A DNA stretch of 64,000 bases, taken from contig NZ_JAQZAJ010000005.1 of assembly GCF_028737195.1 (NCBI RefSeq), positions 248,001-312,000 of the forward strand, in the 5' to 3' direction. The notes below the pieces were generated by a model. The model was not told the origin of the DNA, made no database searches, and saw only the letters and a program-made list of their open reading frames with translations. The DNA comes from Pseudovibrio exalbescens (GTDB lineage Bacteria > Pseudomonadota > Alphaproteobacteria > Rhizobiales > Stappiaceae). The stretch's first letter is position 1. The number at the start of each line of letters is the position of its first letter. Shown here piece by piece: positions 35,676 to 44,393 of this stretch. The position numbers and the translations under genes were made by a program.

Positions 35676-37967
35676 ATGGCCGATGAGCGGGATCTGAACA
35701 CCTACAAAGGCCCCGCCGGAGGGTGGGGCGCTCTGAAAAGCGTAGGGCAATCCATCCTGCGGGAAACCGGTGTGGTTTCGGGTGTAAAGACCATGCTCAA
35801 GGCCAATCAGCCTGATGGGTTTGATTGCCCCGGTTGCGCCTGGGGGGATCCGGAGCACGGCTCGTCCTTCGAGTTCTGCGAGAACGGGGTGAAGGCGGTC
35901 ACATGGGAGGCCACGTCCAAGCGGGCAACGCCTGAGCTGTTTGCCCGGCACACCCTTTCTGAGCTGCTGACCTACTCGGATTTCGATCTGGAAAATCAGG
36001 GGCGGCTTACAACGCCCCTGCGCTACAACCGTGATACCGACCGCTTTGAGGCGGTGAGCTGGGAAGAGGCCTTTGCGGACATCGGCCGGCAGCTGAAGGC
36101 GCTCGCCTCCCCCAATGAGGCGCTGTTTTATACCTCCGGCCGCGCCAGCAACGAAGCGGCCTATCTGTATCAGCTGTTTGGCCGGGTGTTTGGCACCAAC
36201 AACTTCCCCGACTGCTCCAACCTGTGTCACGAGGCAAGCGGGGTTGCGCTCACGAAGGCCATTGGCGTTGGCAAGGGCACCGTCAAGCTGGAAGACTTTG
36301 AGCAGGCGCAGGCCATCTTCGTCTTCGGTCAGAACCCGGGCACCAACCATCCGCGCATGCTGGCCGCGCTGAAAGATGCTGCCAAGCGCGGGGCCAAGGT
36401 GGTGTCGTTCAATCCGCTGAAGGAGCGCGGGCTGGAGAAGTTCGCCGACCCGCAAGACAAGGCGCAGATGATCGCCCGCGGTTCCACGCCCATTGCCAGC
36501 CACTTCTTTGCACCTAAGCTTGGCGGCGACATGGCGGCGGTGCGCGGCATTGCCAAGGCCGTGTTTGCGCTGGATTACGAGCGTGTGCGCGGCGGCGGGG
36601 CGCTGGACCGCGCCTTCCTTGAGGCCCATACCACGGGCCTTGAAGACTATGAGAAAACTCTAGAAGAAACCTCTTGGGCCGAGCTTGAAGACCAATCGGG
36701 CCTCACCCGTGAACAGATGGAACAGGCGGCAGTCATCTACGTCCAGTCAGACCGCACCATCATCACCTGGGCCATGGGCATTACCCAGCACAAGCACTCC
36801 GTTGACACCATTCGCGAGATTGCCAACCTCCTGCTGCTGCGCGGCAACATTGGCAAACCCGGCGCAGGGGCCTGTCCCGTCCGCGGGCATTCCAATGTGC
36901 AGGGCGACCGCACCATGGGCATCACCGAAAAGCCAAACGAGATGTTCCTGCAAGCTCTGGAGCGTTACTTCGGCTTCAAGGCACCGCGAGAGCATGGGGC
37001 CGACGCGGTTCAGGCCATCAAGATGATGAGGTCCGGCAAGGCCAAGGTCTTTGTCAGCCTTGGCGGGAACTTTGCCCGCGCAACCCCGGATACCCTGCTG
37101 GTGGAAGAGGCCTTGCGGGCCTGCACCCTCACCGTCAACATTGCAACCAAACTGAACCGCAGTCACCTGATGGTGGGCAAGAAGGCCTATGTGCTGCCCT
37201 GCCTTGGCCGCACAGAGTTTGACGAACAGGAAGGCGGGCGGCAGATCATCAGCGTGGAAGATTCCATGTCCATGGTGCATTCCTCAGGTGGCATCAATCC
37301 CCCTGCCTCACCGGACCTCAAGTCCGAGCCAGCCATTGTTGCGGGCATCGCCAAGGCAACCCTTGGCTCTGATCTGGTGAACTGGGATGAGATGATCGCC
37401 GACTACGACAAGATCCGCGACTGCATTTCCGCCACCATTCCCGGCTTCAAGAACTACAACACACGGGTGCGCGAGCCGCGCGGGTTTTATCTTGGCAACA
37501 CGGCGGCGGAACACCGCTGGCTCACCTCCACAGGCAAGGCCGAGTTCTCCTCAGCGCCCTTACCGGAGGAAACTGTCTACCAACAGACCCGCAAGGCCAA
37601 AGGCAACGCCTTTGTGTTGCAGACCCTGCGCTCCCACGATCAGTACAACACCACCGTTTACAGCGCCAATGATCGCTATCGGGGCGTTACTGGCGAGCGG
37701 CTTGTTGTCTTCATGAACCCAAAGGACATGGAGCGTGCAGGCCTTGCGGAAGACGAGCGCGTGGACATGGAAACCATCAGCGAAGACGGGCGCAAGCGCG
37801 AGGCACGCGGCTTCAAGGTCGTGCCCTACGACATTCCCGAGGGATGTCTGGCCTCCTATTATCCGGAGACCAACGTTCTGGTGCCGCTCTATGCCACAGG
37901 TACGGCGTCAAACACCCCAACCTCCAAATCGATTCCGGTGGTTGTGCGCAAGGCTCAGGGGGGCTGA
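35676..37967 (+). CDS. FdhF/YdeP family molybdopterin oxidoreductase
   Basis: 763 residues from the ATG at 35676, behind GGGAGGGA; the frame is open back into fdhD but unlikely to be used. Cys51, Cys54 and Cys68 (CPGCAWGDP...FEFC) match the cysteines of the reduced N-terminal iron-sulfur region of this family. Cys184-His185 in SNLCHEASGVAL aligns with the Sec140-His141 position of E. coli FdhH, so cysteine would ligate molybdenum. The molybdopterin domains span most of the rest (VRGHSNVQGDRTMGITEKP near 410). The family is often annotated as formate dehydrogenase alpha but its substrate is not proven. Confidence 0.9.
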   Translation: MADERDLNTYKGPAGGWGALKSVGQSILRETGVVSGVKTMLKANQPDGFDCPGCAWGDPEHGSSFEFCENGVKAVTWEATSKRATPELFARHTLSELLTYSDFDLENQGRLTTPLRYNRDTDRFEAVSWEEAFADIGRQLKALASPNEALFYTSGRASNEAAYLYQLFGRVFGTNNFPDCSNLCHEASGVALTKAIGVGKGTVKLEDFEQAQAIFVFGQNPGTNHPRMLAALKDAAKRGAKVVSFNPLKERGLEKFADPQDKAQMIARGSTPIASHFFAPKLGGDMAAVRGIAKAVFALDYERVRGGGALDRAFLEAHTTGLEDYEKTLEETSWAELEDQSGLTREQMEQAAVIYVQSDRTIITWAMGITQHKHSVDTIREIANLLLLRGNIGKPGAGACPVRGHSNVQGDRTMGITEKPNEMFLQALERYFGFKAPREHGADAVQAIKMMRSGKAKVFVSLGGNFARATPDTLLVEEALRACTLTVNIATKLNRSHLMVGKKAYVLPCLGRTEFDEQEGGRQIISVEDSMSMVHSSGGINPPASPDLKSEPAIVAGIAKATLGSDLVNWDEMIADYDKIRDCISATIPGFKNYNTRVREPRGFYLGNTAAEHRWLTSTGKAEFSSAPLPEETVYQQTRKAKGNAFVLQTLRSHDQYNTTVYSANDRYRGVTGERLVVFMNPKDMERAGLAEDERVDMETISEDGRKREARGFKVVPYDIPEGCLASYYPETNVLVPLYATGTASNTPTSKSIPVVVRKAQGG

Positions 37968-37969
37968 GG

Positions 37970-38263
37970 GTGACCCCAACTGCTGAAGAAATTGCCGCCC
38001 ACCTGCCCCAACGCGTGGAAGCGCTCGGACACGCCCTGCCGGACTTGCCCCCACTTCATGTGGTCATTCTGGCACTAGCGGAACTGTTTGGCTCTCTGGA
38101 TTCCGGGCGTCTTGCGCGGGATCTGGATGAGGCACACGCCCTCGTTCTCAGGGCCATAAACGAGCTTGAAGCCCTGGGATACCTAAAGGCAAGCCAGCAG
38201 GATGAGCGCTCGGCGAGAAAAACCATCGCACTCGCGGCACCCCTGCCGGCAGATGCCGGTTAA
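37970..38263 (+). CDS. Small winged-helix-like protein downstream of the YdeP-type oxidoreductase
   Basis: 97 residues from a GTG at 37970, two bases after the preceding stop, so translation is probably coupled. The C-terminal half (DSGRLARDLDEAHALVLRAI, then NELEALGYLKASQQDERSAR and KTIALA) looks like a MarR-type helix-turn-helix with a wing, but the usual dimerisation helices are missing. It could be a DNA-binding regulator of the cluster or a small accessory protein of the enzyme. I do not recognise a named family. Its stop overlaps that of the convergent 38260-38520 gene in a TTAA. Confidence 0.65.
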   Translation: MTPTAEEIAAHLPQRVEALGHALPDLPPLHVVILALAELFGSLDSGRLARDLDEAHALVLRAINELEALGYLKASQQDERSARKTIALAAPLPADAG

Positions 38264-38520
38264 ACGCCCACTAGAAACTTGGGTTCGCTGGCACCGCCGT
38301 GCTTCCTCATGCGCTCCACGGTTTCTTCCGACATGATGATCTCGTTCAACGCCGCCTGATCAGTGACGGTCATTGACAGGCCGACCTGGTTGCCGCCCGC
38401 TGGGTCGAGATAGCTGGAAATGTCGGTTGCCACGCTTTTGAAGCGCTCAACACGGGTGTCATGAGCCTCTACCCAGGCCTTGGGGTCTTCAGCCTGCATG
38501 GTCACAATCAGTTTCAACAT
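38260..38520 (-). CDS. Small protein of unknown function (86 aa)
   Basis: 86 residues, soluble, starting MLKLIVTMQAEDPKAWVEAH and ending KHGGASEPKFLVGV. The layout of a beta strand, helix (AWVEAHDTRVERFKS), strand with VGLSMTVTDQAAL and helix (EETVERMRKHG) is like a dimeric ferredoxin-like (ABM/EthD) fold, but this is only a shape resemblance. An AGGAAAGACC ribosome site precedes the ATG. No partner is obvious: it is convergent with the YdeP cluster. Confidence 0.6.
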   Translation of the reverse strand: MLKLIVTMQAEDPKAWVEAHDTRVERFKSVATDISSYLDPAGGNQVGLSMTVTDQAALNEIIMSEETVERMRKHGGASEPKFLVGV

Positions 38521-38654
38521 GGTCTTTCCTCCGCGCTTGGTCCTGCGCGCACGGCACAGGGCACATGGAAATTGAAGCTGGCCAATCGTAACGCAACGGA
38601 GCTTAAACTCAACTCCACAATGCCGCTAGGGCGCACATTGGGTTGCGCGCAGGC

Positions 38655-39113
38655 TTAGCGCCGTCCCTCAAAGAAGCGCGTCAGTAACAGCGCGGCGTCC
38701 TGTTCCGCAAGGCCGCTGTAGACCTCCGGCGCATGGTGGCATGTGGCTTGTGTAAAGAATCGAGCCCCGTGATCGACCCCGCCGCCTTTCTCATCTGCGG
38801 CCCCATAGTACAAGCGGCGGATGCGGGCAAACGAGATGGCCCCGGCGCACATTGTACAGGGCTCCAACGTCACGTAGAGATCACAGCCTTCCAAGCGCTG
38901 AGACTCCAGCTTTGTGCCCGCTTCGCGAATGGCCAGCACCTCCGCGTGGGCGGTTGGGTCGTTGAGTTCCAGCGTGCGGTTTCCAGCGCGGGCAATCACC
39001 TCGCCATCCTTGACGATGACACAGCCTATGGGCACTTCACCACGCGCTTCTGCTGCGCGGGCTTCATCCAGGGCCAAATCCATGTAGCCGGAATATCGCG
39101 GGCTGTTCATCAT
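38655..39113 (-). CDS. tadA: tRNA-specific adenosine deaminase
   Basis: 152 residues. The deaminase zinc site is complete: His56 and catalytic Glu58 in HAEVLAI, and Cys86 and Cys89 in EPCTMCAGAI. TadA converts A34 to inosine in tRNA-Arg(ACG) and is essential. The ATG follows a run ATGATGAAC; the first Met of MMNSPRYSGYMDLALDEARA is used here, and the second is equally possible. It is divergent from the pseudouridine synthase gene, a common pairing in alphaproteobacteria. Confidence 0.96.
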   Translation of the reverse strand: MMNSPRYSGYMDLALDEARAAEARGEVPIGCVIVKDGEVIARAGNRTLELNDPTAHAEVLAIREAGTKLESQRLEGCDLYVTLEPCTMCAGAISFARIRRLYYGAADEKGGGVDHGARFFTQATCHHAPEVYSGLAEQDAALLLTRFFEGRR

Positions 39114-39365
39114 GGCCGCAAGCTAGCCTGTGTTGAAACCGCTGTCATCAGACACAAATGTTGCAGAACCGCTTACCCCCGTGCATTTTTTGCTTAAATT
39201 TGGCCTGTGGCCTTGTGCAACAGTTGCCTTATTTCTTGCGTCTGCTATGACGCGGCGACCACAATTTAAATTCAGGGCACACAGAGCGCAAAGTGGCAGG
39301 TTTTATCCTCAGCCAGCGCGGACCCTCTTCGGCCACGGCGGCCAACATTCTAGACAGGCCAGAAA

Positions 39366-41318
39366 ATGACCAAGCGCTTTGACAAGCCAAAAGACAAAGC
39401 CAATCGTAAGTCCGACAAACCAGCGGCAGCGAAAAAAGACAACAAGACGAAGGCTGGGAAGCCTGCGGAAACACCTGTAATTTCTGGAGAGCGTATCGCC
39501 AAGGCGATTGCGCGCGCTGGTCTGTGTTCCCGCCGTGAAGCAGAAACCTGGATTGAAGCCGGACGCGTCAGTGTCAACGGCACCACTCTGGAAACGCCTG
39601 CTTTTACCGTGACCTCCAAGGACAAGGTGCTGGTGGATGGCGAGCCTTTGCCAACCCGCGAGCGCACGCGCCTTTGGCTCTTCCACAAGCCACGCGGCAC
39701 GGTGACCACCAACAGCGACCCAGAGGGCCGTCAGACCGTTTTTGACGTTCTGCCCAAGGACTTGCCACGGGTTGTGACCGTTGGACGCCTCGACATCAAC
39801 ACCGAAGGCCTTCTGCTGCTGACCAATGACGGCGGTCTGTCTCGTGTTATCGAACTGCCTCAGACCGGATGGCTGCGCCGTTACCGCGTGCGCGCATTCG
39901 GCAAGGTCACTCAGGAACAGCTTGATTCCATCAAGGATGGTGTGGCCATTGACGGCGTACTTTACGGTGCCATCGAAGCCACCCTCGACACCGTTCGCAA
40001 GGACAACGTCTGGCTGACACTGGGTCTGCGGGAAGGCAAAAACCGCGAGGTGAAAAAGATCCTCGAGCATCTCGGCCTCTCCGTGAACCGCCTGATCCGT
40101 ATCTCCTTTGGTCCGTTCCAGCTCGGCGACATTGCCGAAGGTGAAGCGCGTGAAATTCGCGGCCGCGTTCTTCGTGATCAGTTGGGCGAGCGACTCATTT
40201 CCGAGGCAGATCTGGATTTCGATGCACCGATCATCCATCAGGCCGATCCGAACAAGGCACAGGACGACAAGTCGAAGCTGGCCAAGAAGAAAAAAGGCGG
40301 CACTGGCGGTGGCTGGATGTCCGCTAAAGAAGCAGAGGCCGCCCTTACTGCGCAAAAACGCAAGTCTGAGAAGAAAGCAGCCATGCGCTCCACCCCGGAC
40401 ACGTCCAACAGGGAAGACAATCCGTTTGGGCAGCGTAAGGGTGTATTCAAAGATCGCGCCGAAGGCGGGCGCTCTGAGCGCCATGAAGGTGGCGAACGCA
40501 GAGAAAGAAGCGAAGGACAGCGCTTTGAACGCCGCGACGGCGGAGAGCGCGGTGGCAGGTTCGAGCGCGGCCCACGTGATGACCGCCGCGACGGCGGGGG
40601 TCGTGGTGGCAGGTTTGAGCGTGGCGGACGTGATGACCGCCGCTCCGCGCCAAGCCGTTATGGCAGCAATGAGCGGGGCAGCGCCCCAGCCAAGCCGATG
40701 CGTGTCTGGTCTTCAGATGGTGCCGAAGCCGAGTACGTATCACCCAAGAAGGAACGTGACCGCCCGACTGATGAGCCGCGCAAGAACAACGAACGCCGTA
40801 GCGGTGTTCGCGCCCAGCGCGGGGGGTTCGATCGTTTGAGCCCAGTGGCTCGCAAAGCCGCAGAAAACGAGGAAGGAACGCAGGAGCGTCGCTCTTTCTC
40901 TTCTCCGGCAAGAAAGCGCGGCCCTTCCGGTGACGGACCTAAGACTTATGGCGACCGCGGTGACTCCAGACCACGTGGTCCAGGCGGCCCACGCGGATCT
41001 GGCAAGCCGTTTTCCGGAAACCGCTCCGAAGGAGCGCGTTTCGGTGAAGACCGTCCTCGTGGCTCCGGTCGCCCGCAAGGTGGAGATCGCCCTGACGCGC
41101 GCTCCGGCGGAGACCGTCCTGGCGGTGGACGGCCCGGAGGCAGTCGCCCCGGCGGCGCTCGTTCTGACGGCGGACGTCCGGGTGGCGCACGCTCTGACAA
41201 GCCTTCCTCTGGTCGCAGTGGCCCGGGCCGCTCAGGTCCTAACCGTTCTGGTCCCAATCGTTCTGGCCCGAACCGCTCTGGCCCGAACCGTTCTGGTCCG
41301 CCAAAAGGCAGGAGGTAA
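39366..41318 (+). CDS. RluB/RsuA-type pseudouridine synthase with very long disordered C-terminal tail
   Basis: 650 residues. After a lysine-rich leader (1-40), an S4 RNA-binding domain (about 42-90, [20 protein letters not shown]) leads into a RsuA-family catalytic domain with Asp143 in [18 protein letters not shown]. Family members end near residue 285. Here about 365 further residues follow, rich in Gly, Arg, Asp, Ser and Pro, with RGG/RFERGG-type repeats (about 395-425) and a terminal run of GPNRS repeats. The tail resembles RNA-binding RGG boxes. AGGAGG in its last codons is the ribosome site for rsmD. Confidence 0.93.
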   Translation: MTKRFDKPKDKANRKSDKPAAAKKDNKTKAGKPAETPVISGERIAKAIARAGLCSRREAETWIEAGRVSVNGTTLETPAFTVTSKDKVLVDGEPLPTRERTRLWLFHKPRGTVTTNSDPEGRQTVFDVLPKDLPRVVTVGRLDINTEGLLLLTNDGGLSRVIELPQTGWLRRYRVRAFGKVTQEQLDSIKDGVAIDGVLYGAIEATLDTVRKDNVWLTLGLREGKNREVKKILEHLGLSVNRLIRISFGPFQLGDIAEGEAREIRGRVLRDQLGERLISEADLDFDAPIIHQADPNKAQDDKSKLAKKKKGGTGGGWMSAKEAEAALTAQKRKSEKKAAMRSTPDTSNREDNPFGQRKGVFKDRAEGGRSERHEGGERRERSEGQRFERRDGGERGGRFERGPRDDRRDGGGRGGRFERGGRDDRRSAPSRYGSNERGSAPAKPMRVWSSDGAEAEYVSPKKERDRPTDEPRKNNERRSGVRAQRGGFDRLSPVARKAAENEEGTQERRSFSSPARKRGPSGDGPKTYGDRGDSRPRGPGGPRGSGKPFSGNRSEGARFGEDRPRGSGRPQGGDRPDARSGGDRPGGGRPGGSRPGGARSDGGRPGGARSDKPSSGRSGPGRSGPNRSGPNRSGPNRSGPNRSGPPKGRR

Positions 41319-41321
41319 GCC

Positions 41322-41879
41322 TTGCGCGTAGTAGGGGGACGTTTCCGGGGCACGGCTCTTGCCACCCCGAAGACGCAGGAAACACGCCCAACAAGCGACC
41401 GCCTGCGTGAAACGATTTTCAACGTACTGGCTCATGCCTTTGACAATCCGGTTCAGGACGCCCGCGTTCTGGACCTTTATGCCGGCACGGGTGCTCTGGG
41501 CATTGAGGCCATGAGCCGCGGTGCCCGGTTTTGTACGTTTGTTGAAATGGGCGTTGAAGGACGGGGCCTGATACGCCGTAACGTTGAGGCGACCGGACTG
41601 ATGGGTGCAACCAAGATCTTGCGCCGAGACGCTACCGATCTGGGCATTGTTGGCACCATGGAGCCATTCACTCTGGTCTTCATGGATCCGCCCTACCTTA
41701 AAGAGCTGGGCGAGGCCGCCTTGGCCAGCGCCATTCCTGGTGGCTGGCTGGCAAAAAACGCCATTATTGTTTGGGAGGAAGATGTGAAAGCAACACTCCT
41801 TCCCCCGGAAGGCTGCGAACTTCTGGACCAGCGCAAACAGGGCGACAGCCAGATAGCGATCTTGCGCTACAACGGCTGA
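41322..41879 (+). CDS. rsmD: 16S rRNA (guanine(966)-N(2))-methyltransferase RsmD
   Basis: 185 residues from a TTG at 41322; AGGAGGTAA, which ends the preceding gene, is an ideal ribosome site at the right distance. The SAM site is LDLYAGTGALGIEA (50-63) and the catalytic motif is DPPY (122-125). It methylates G966 of 16S rRNA. Pairing with an rRNA pseudouridine synthase in one transcript is usual for alphaproteobacteria. A strong terminator follows 26 bp after the stop. Confidence 0.95.
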   Translation: MRVVGGRFRGTALATPKTQETRPTSDRLRETIFNVLAHAFDNPVQDARVLDLYAGTGALGIEAMSRGARFCTFVEMGVEGRGLIRRNVEATGLMGATKILRRDATDLGIVGTMEPFTLVFMDPPYLKELGEAALASAIPGGWLAKNAIIVWEEDVKATLLPPEGCELLDQRKQGDSQIAILRYNG

Positions 41880-41905
41880 GCCGCCTAATAAATCAGAGTG
41901 TTAGA

Positions 41906-41934
41906 AGCGCGCTGTGTGCACAGTGCGCTTTTTT
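41906..41934 (+). terminator. Intrinsic terminator after rsmD
   Basis: Stem AGCGC-G-CTGTG with CACAG-T-GCGCT (41906-41929), one mismatch, loop TG, then six T. Typical rho-independent terminator. Confidence 0.88.
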
Positions 41935-42256
41935 CATAGCGATTCACAGCCCCCAAAATATAAAACACACCCTGACACTAGTTATTATCTACTATAACAA
42001 TAATATTTATGAATTTTATACATATAACACCCAAAGTAGTTATTATATGTATTTCGCTAGTTTATGACACTAATGTAAATCATTGAAATTATTTCTTATC
42101 TTAATCACCCAAGAAGCTCTTTTATATTTACAAGACCCTCATCTCCGACAGAACTAAAGCTGTTTGCAGCGTGAGTAGCGCGCTCCTTGGGGCATGCCTC
42201 GCGTCGCTGAACCTTTGGTGAGTTCTGAACCTCACATTTGAGATCGGAGAATATAG
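41935..42256. other. AT-rich gene-free region upstream of porin 1
   Basis: No gene is seen. From about 41940 to 42130 the sequence is strikingly AT-rich, with an inverted repeat ATACATATAAC / GTTATTATATGTAT around 42017-42050. Just before the gene a hairpin GTGAG (42218-42222) / CTCAC (42231-42235) lies in the probable 5' UTR, followed by GGAG. The promoter must lie here. Confidence 0.55.
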
Positions 42257-43564
42257 ATGCGCCATATTGCTTCAGGCGTCGCTGCGCTAGCTCTCGTTCC
42301 CATGAGCGCCCAAGCGGCAGACCTGCCTATTGCAGACCCTGTAGAGTATGTACAGATCTGTGATGCATACGGAACCGGCTACTTCTTCATTCCGGGCACT
42401 GAAACGTGCCTGCGTATCCGTGGCCGGGTTCGTGCAGAGTATCGCTTCAACAACTTCGGCGATGCACCGAATGACTGGGATCGCCGCAGCGAGAACGACA
42501 CTTCCACCCGTGCCCGTGGGTATTTGCGCCTCGATGCGCGCACACAAACGGAGTACGGCATGCTGCGAACCTACATTGACATGTTCGCGACGGTGGATAC
42601 GCCGGGTTTCGAGAGCGGCGACGGGACAGTTGTTGACCGTCCATCCAACGACGACGATGAAGGTTCATTCGGGTCTGAAGGCGATACCGAACTGGACCTC
42701 GACTACGCCTTTATTCAGTTTGGCGGCCTTACAGTGGGTAAAGCCCAGTCCTTCTATGATTTCTGGACGGGCTATACCTACGGTGCGATTACGGCGGTTG
42801 CCTATTCCGATGAGAAGCCATGGATTGCCGGGTACACAGCGGATTTTGGCAATGGCTTTTCCGCAAGCATCTCCGTTGAGGAACGCACCTACAGAGACCA
42901 GGACCTGTTTGTGGGCTCTTATCTGAATGAGGACCCGGACTACTCTCAAAACTATGGCGGCCATCGCTTCCCTGAACTGGTTGGTAACTTCCGGGTTGAT
43001 CAAGGCTGGGGTAGCGCTCAGATCATGGGTGCCGTTCGCGAGGTTCGCTATCTTTCCTCCATTCCTGATGGCGAAGTCGGCTTTGCCATCGGCGGTGGTG
43101 TTGAGGTCAACATTCCTTACCTTGGCGAAAGCCAGGCAGCGCTGCAGGCAACCTATGCCGACGGGGCTCTTGGTTATGTACACAGTGACTGGGGTGGAGA
43201 TGTTTTTGATGCCAGCTCCGTCTTCCCGACAGGCGGCGTCGGCTCGACGCTTCGCGGCGACGGTACGGGTGAAGGCTGGTCTGTTGCCGGGGGCATCATC
43301 ACCGAGTGGAGCCCGCAGTTCTATTCCGCTCTGGAACTGTCTTACGCAGAAGCCGACAACAAGCTCTACTGGGATGTGGATCAGTTCGACATTCAAGGTG
43401 TGATCGGCTGGACCCCCGTCTCAGGTTTCGAAATTGGGACGGAAGTGGGCTATCGGAACATCGAGTACAGCAGCGCAACCGCTCCCAATGGCGTGGATCC
43501 AATTTCCTCGCCGCGAGATCAGGACATTTGGACCTGGCTCATTCGCGTACAGAGGGACTTCTAG
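42257..43564 (+). CDS. Porin 1, Rhizobiales Omp2b type
   Basis: 435 residues. Signal peptide ends at SAQA/ADLP (about residue 20). The conserved N-terminal segment VEYVQICDAYGTGYFFIPGT with Cys33 and Cys50 (ETCLRIRGRVRAEYRF) and the terminal IRVQRDF ending in Phe are hallmarks of the alphaproteobacterial porin family, which forms trimeric 16-strand beta barrels in the outer membrane for diffusion of small hydrophilic solutes. It is tandem with porin 2 and closely similar to it (long identical blocks such as ENDTSTRARGYLR). A hairpin terminator follows. Confidence 0.93.
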   Translation: MRHIASGVAALALVPMSAQAADLPIADPVEYVQICDAYGTGYFFIPGTETCLRIRGRVRAEYRFNNFGDAPNDWDRRSENDTSTRARGYLRLDARTQTEYGMLRTYIDMFATVDTPGFESGDGTVVDRPSNDDDEGSFGSEGDTELDLDYAFIQFGGLTVGKAQSFYDFWTGYTYGAITAVAYSDEKPWIAGYTADFGNGFSASISVEERTYRDQDLFVGSYLNEDPDYSQNYGGHRFPELVGNFRVDQGWGSAQIMGAVREVRYLSSIPDGEVGFAIGGGVEVNIPYLGESQAALQATYADGALGYVHSDWGGDVFDASSVFPTGGVGSTLRGDGTGEGWSVAGGIITEWSPQFYSALELSYAEADNKLYWDVDQFDIQGVIGWTPVSGFEIGTEVGYRNIEYSSATAPNGVDPISSPRDQDIWTWLIRVQRDF

Positions 43565-43593
43565 TCGTCCCTCTGGTTAGTATTTGGCGCAAG

Positions 43594-43625
43594 AGAAGGG
43601 TCATGGCTTGCCGTGGCCCTTCTTT
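43594..43625 (+). terminator. Intrinsic terminator after porin 1
   Basis: AGAAGGG (43594-43600) pairs with CCCTTCT (43617-43623); inner CATGG/CCGTG pairs with a wobble. Followed by TT. It lies 30 bp after the stop. Confidence 0.7.
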
Positions 43626-44393
43626 CTGTATCTCAGCCTTCATTTCAGAGCATGAGGGAGGGGCGAGCATTGACGCCTCTCCCGCCACAGCGCGCCAGAA
43701 GGCCCAGCGCATCCAAACACCGATGCCGCCTCAGAACGCCCTCCTGCGCCCCTTTGCGCTGAAACCCGCCCCGACAACGCTCGCAATGTCAGTTTCGTGC
43801 AAACCAACGCAAACCAACGCAGCGCATAACGCAGCGCATAACGCAGCCAACAGCGGTCACTTACCCCCCTTCGCCCCCTCTCCCACACCCAACTGGCATC
43901 GACAAAACAGAACTCACATCATTAGATTATTACTTACCATCTACTTTTGACTAGTTACTTTTTACATGAAGAATCAACGCCGACCGATTCACCGGAGCGA
44001 CTCACCATCATCGAATGATTCTGAATTTTGGAGCTGAAGCTCTGCTGAGCAGGCCAAATCGGATGGGTGACCTACTCCCTACTGTTTTCATTTAATAACA
44101 ACAGGTTAATGCAAACATGGGGCACCCCTAATCATCCTATTAGGTAGTATTTACAGTTTAGCCAAAAAACCGTTGCAGGAATGAAACAGCACCCCACTCA
44201 ACATCACTTACCCTGCGTTATTTTTGGCGCGGTTATTGATGATTAAGAGCTCAAGTGCAATCAATTGGCGCAGGGAATTCGCGTATTACAATAAAAATAT
44301 GGTTTGCTTAGGCAGCAATTCGGCAGCTCTAAGTATAACGTGATTTTTACCTAGTAAAAGGAGTGGGTAAGAACCCAAACCAGGAGTCGAATA
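43626..44393. other. Long AT-rich intergenic region upstream of porin 2
   Basis: No gene is supported. It includes short tandem repeats at 43799-43850 (CAAACCAACG twice, then CGCAGCGCATAA twice), an inverted repeat ATCAT-CGA-ATGAT near 44009-44021, and in the probable leader TTTTAC-CTA-GTAAAA (44345-44359), a palindrome, just before AGGAG and the ATG. Composition is AT-rich throughout from 43915. Confidence 0.5.

Noticed and set aside
43306-43950. 214-codon frame overlapping the end of porin 1 and the following gap
   Set aside because: The first half is in the wrong frame of porin 1 and the rest reads through AT-rich intergenic DNA with its terminator.
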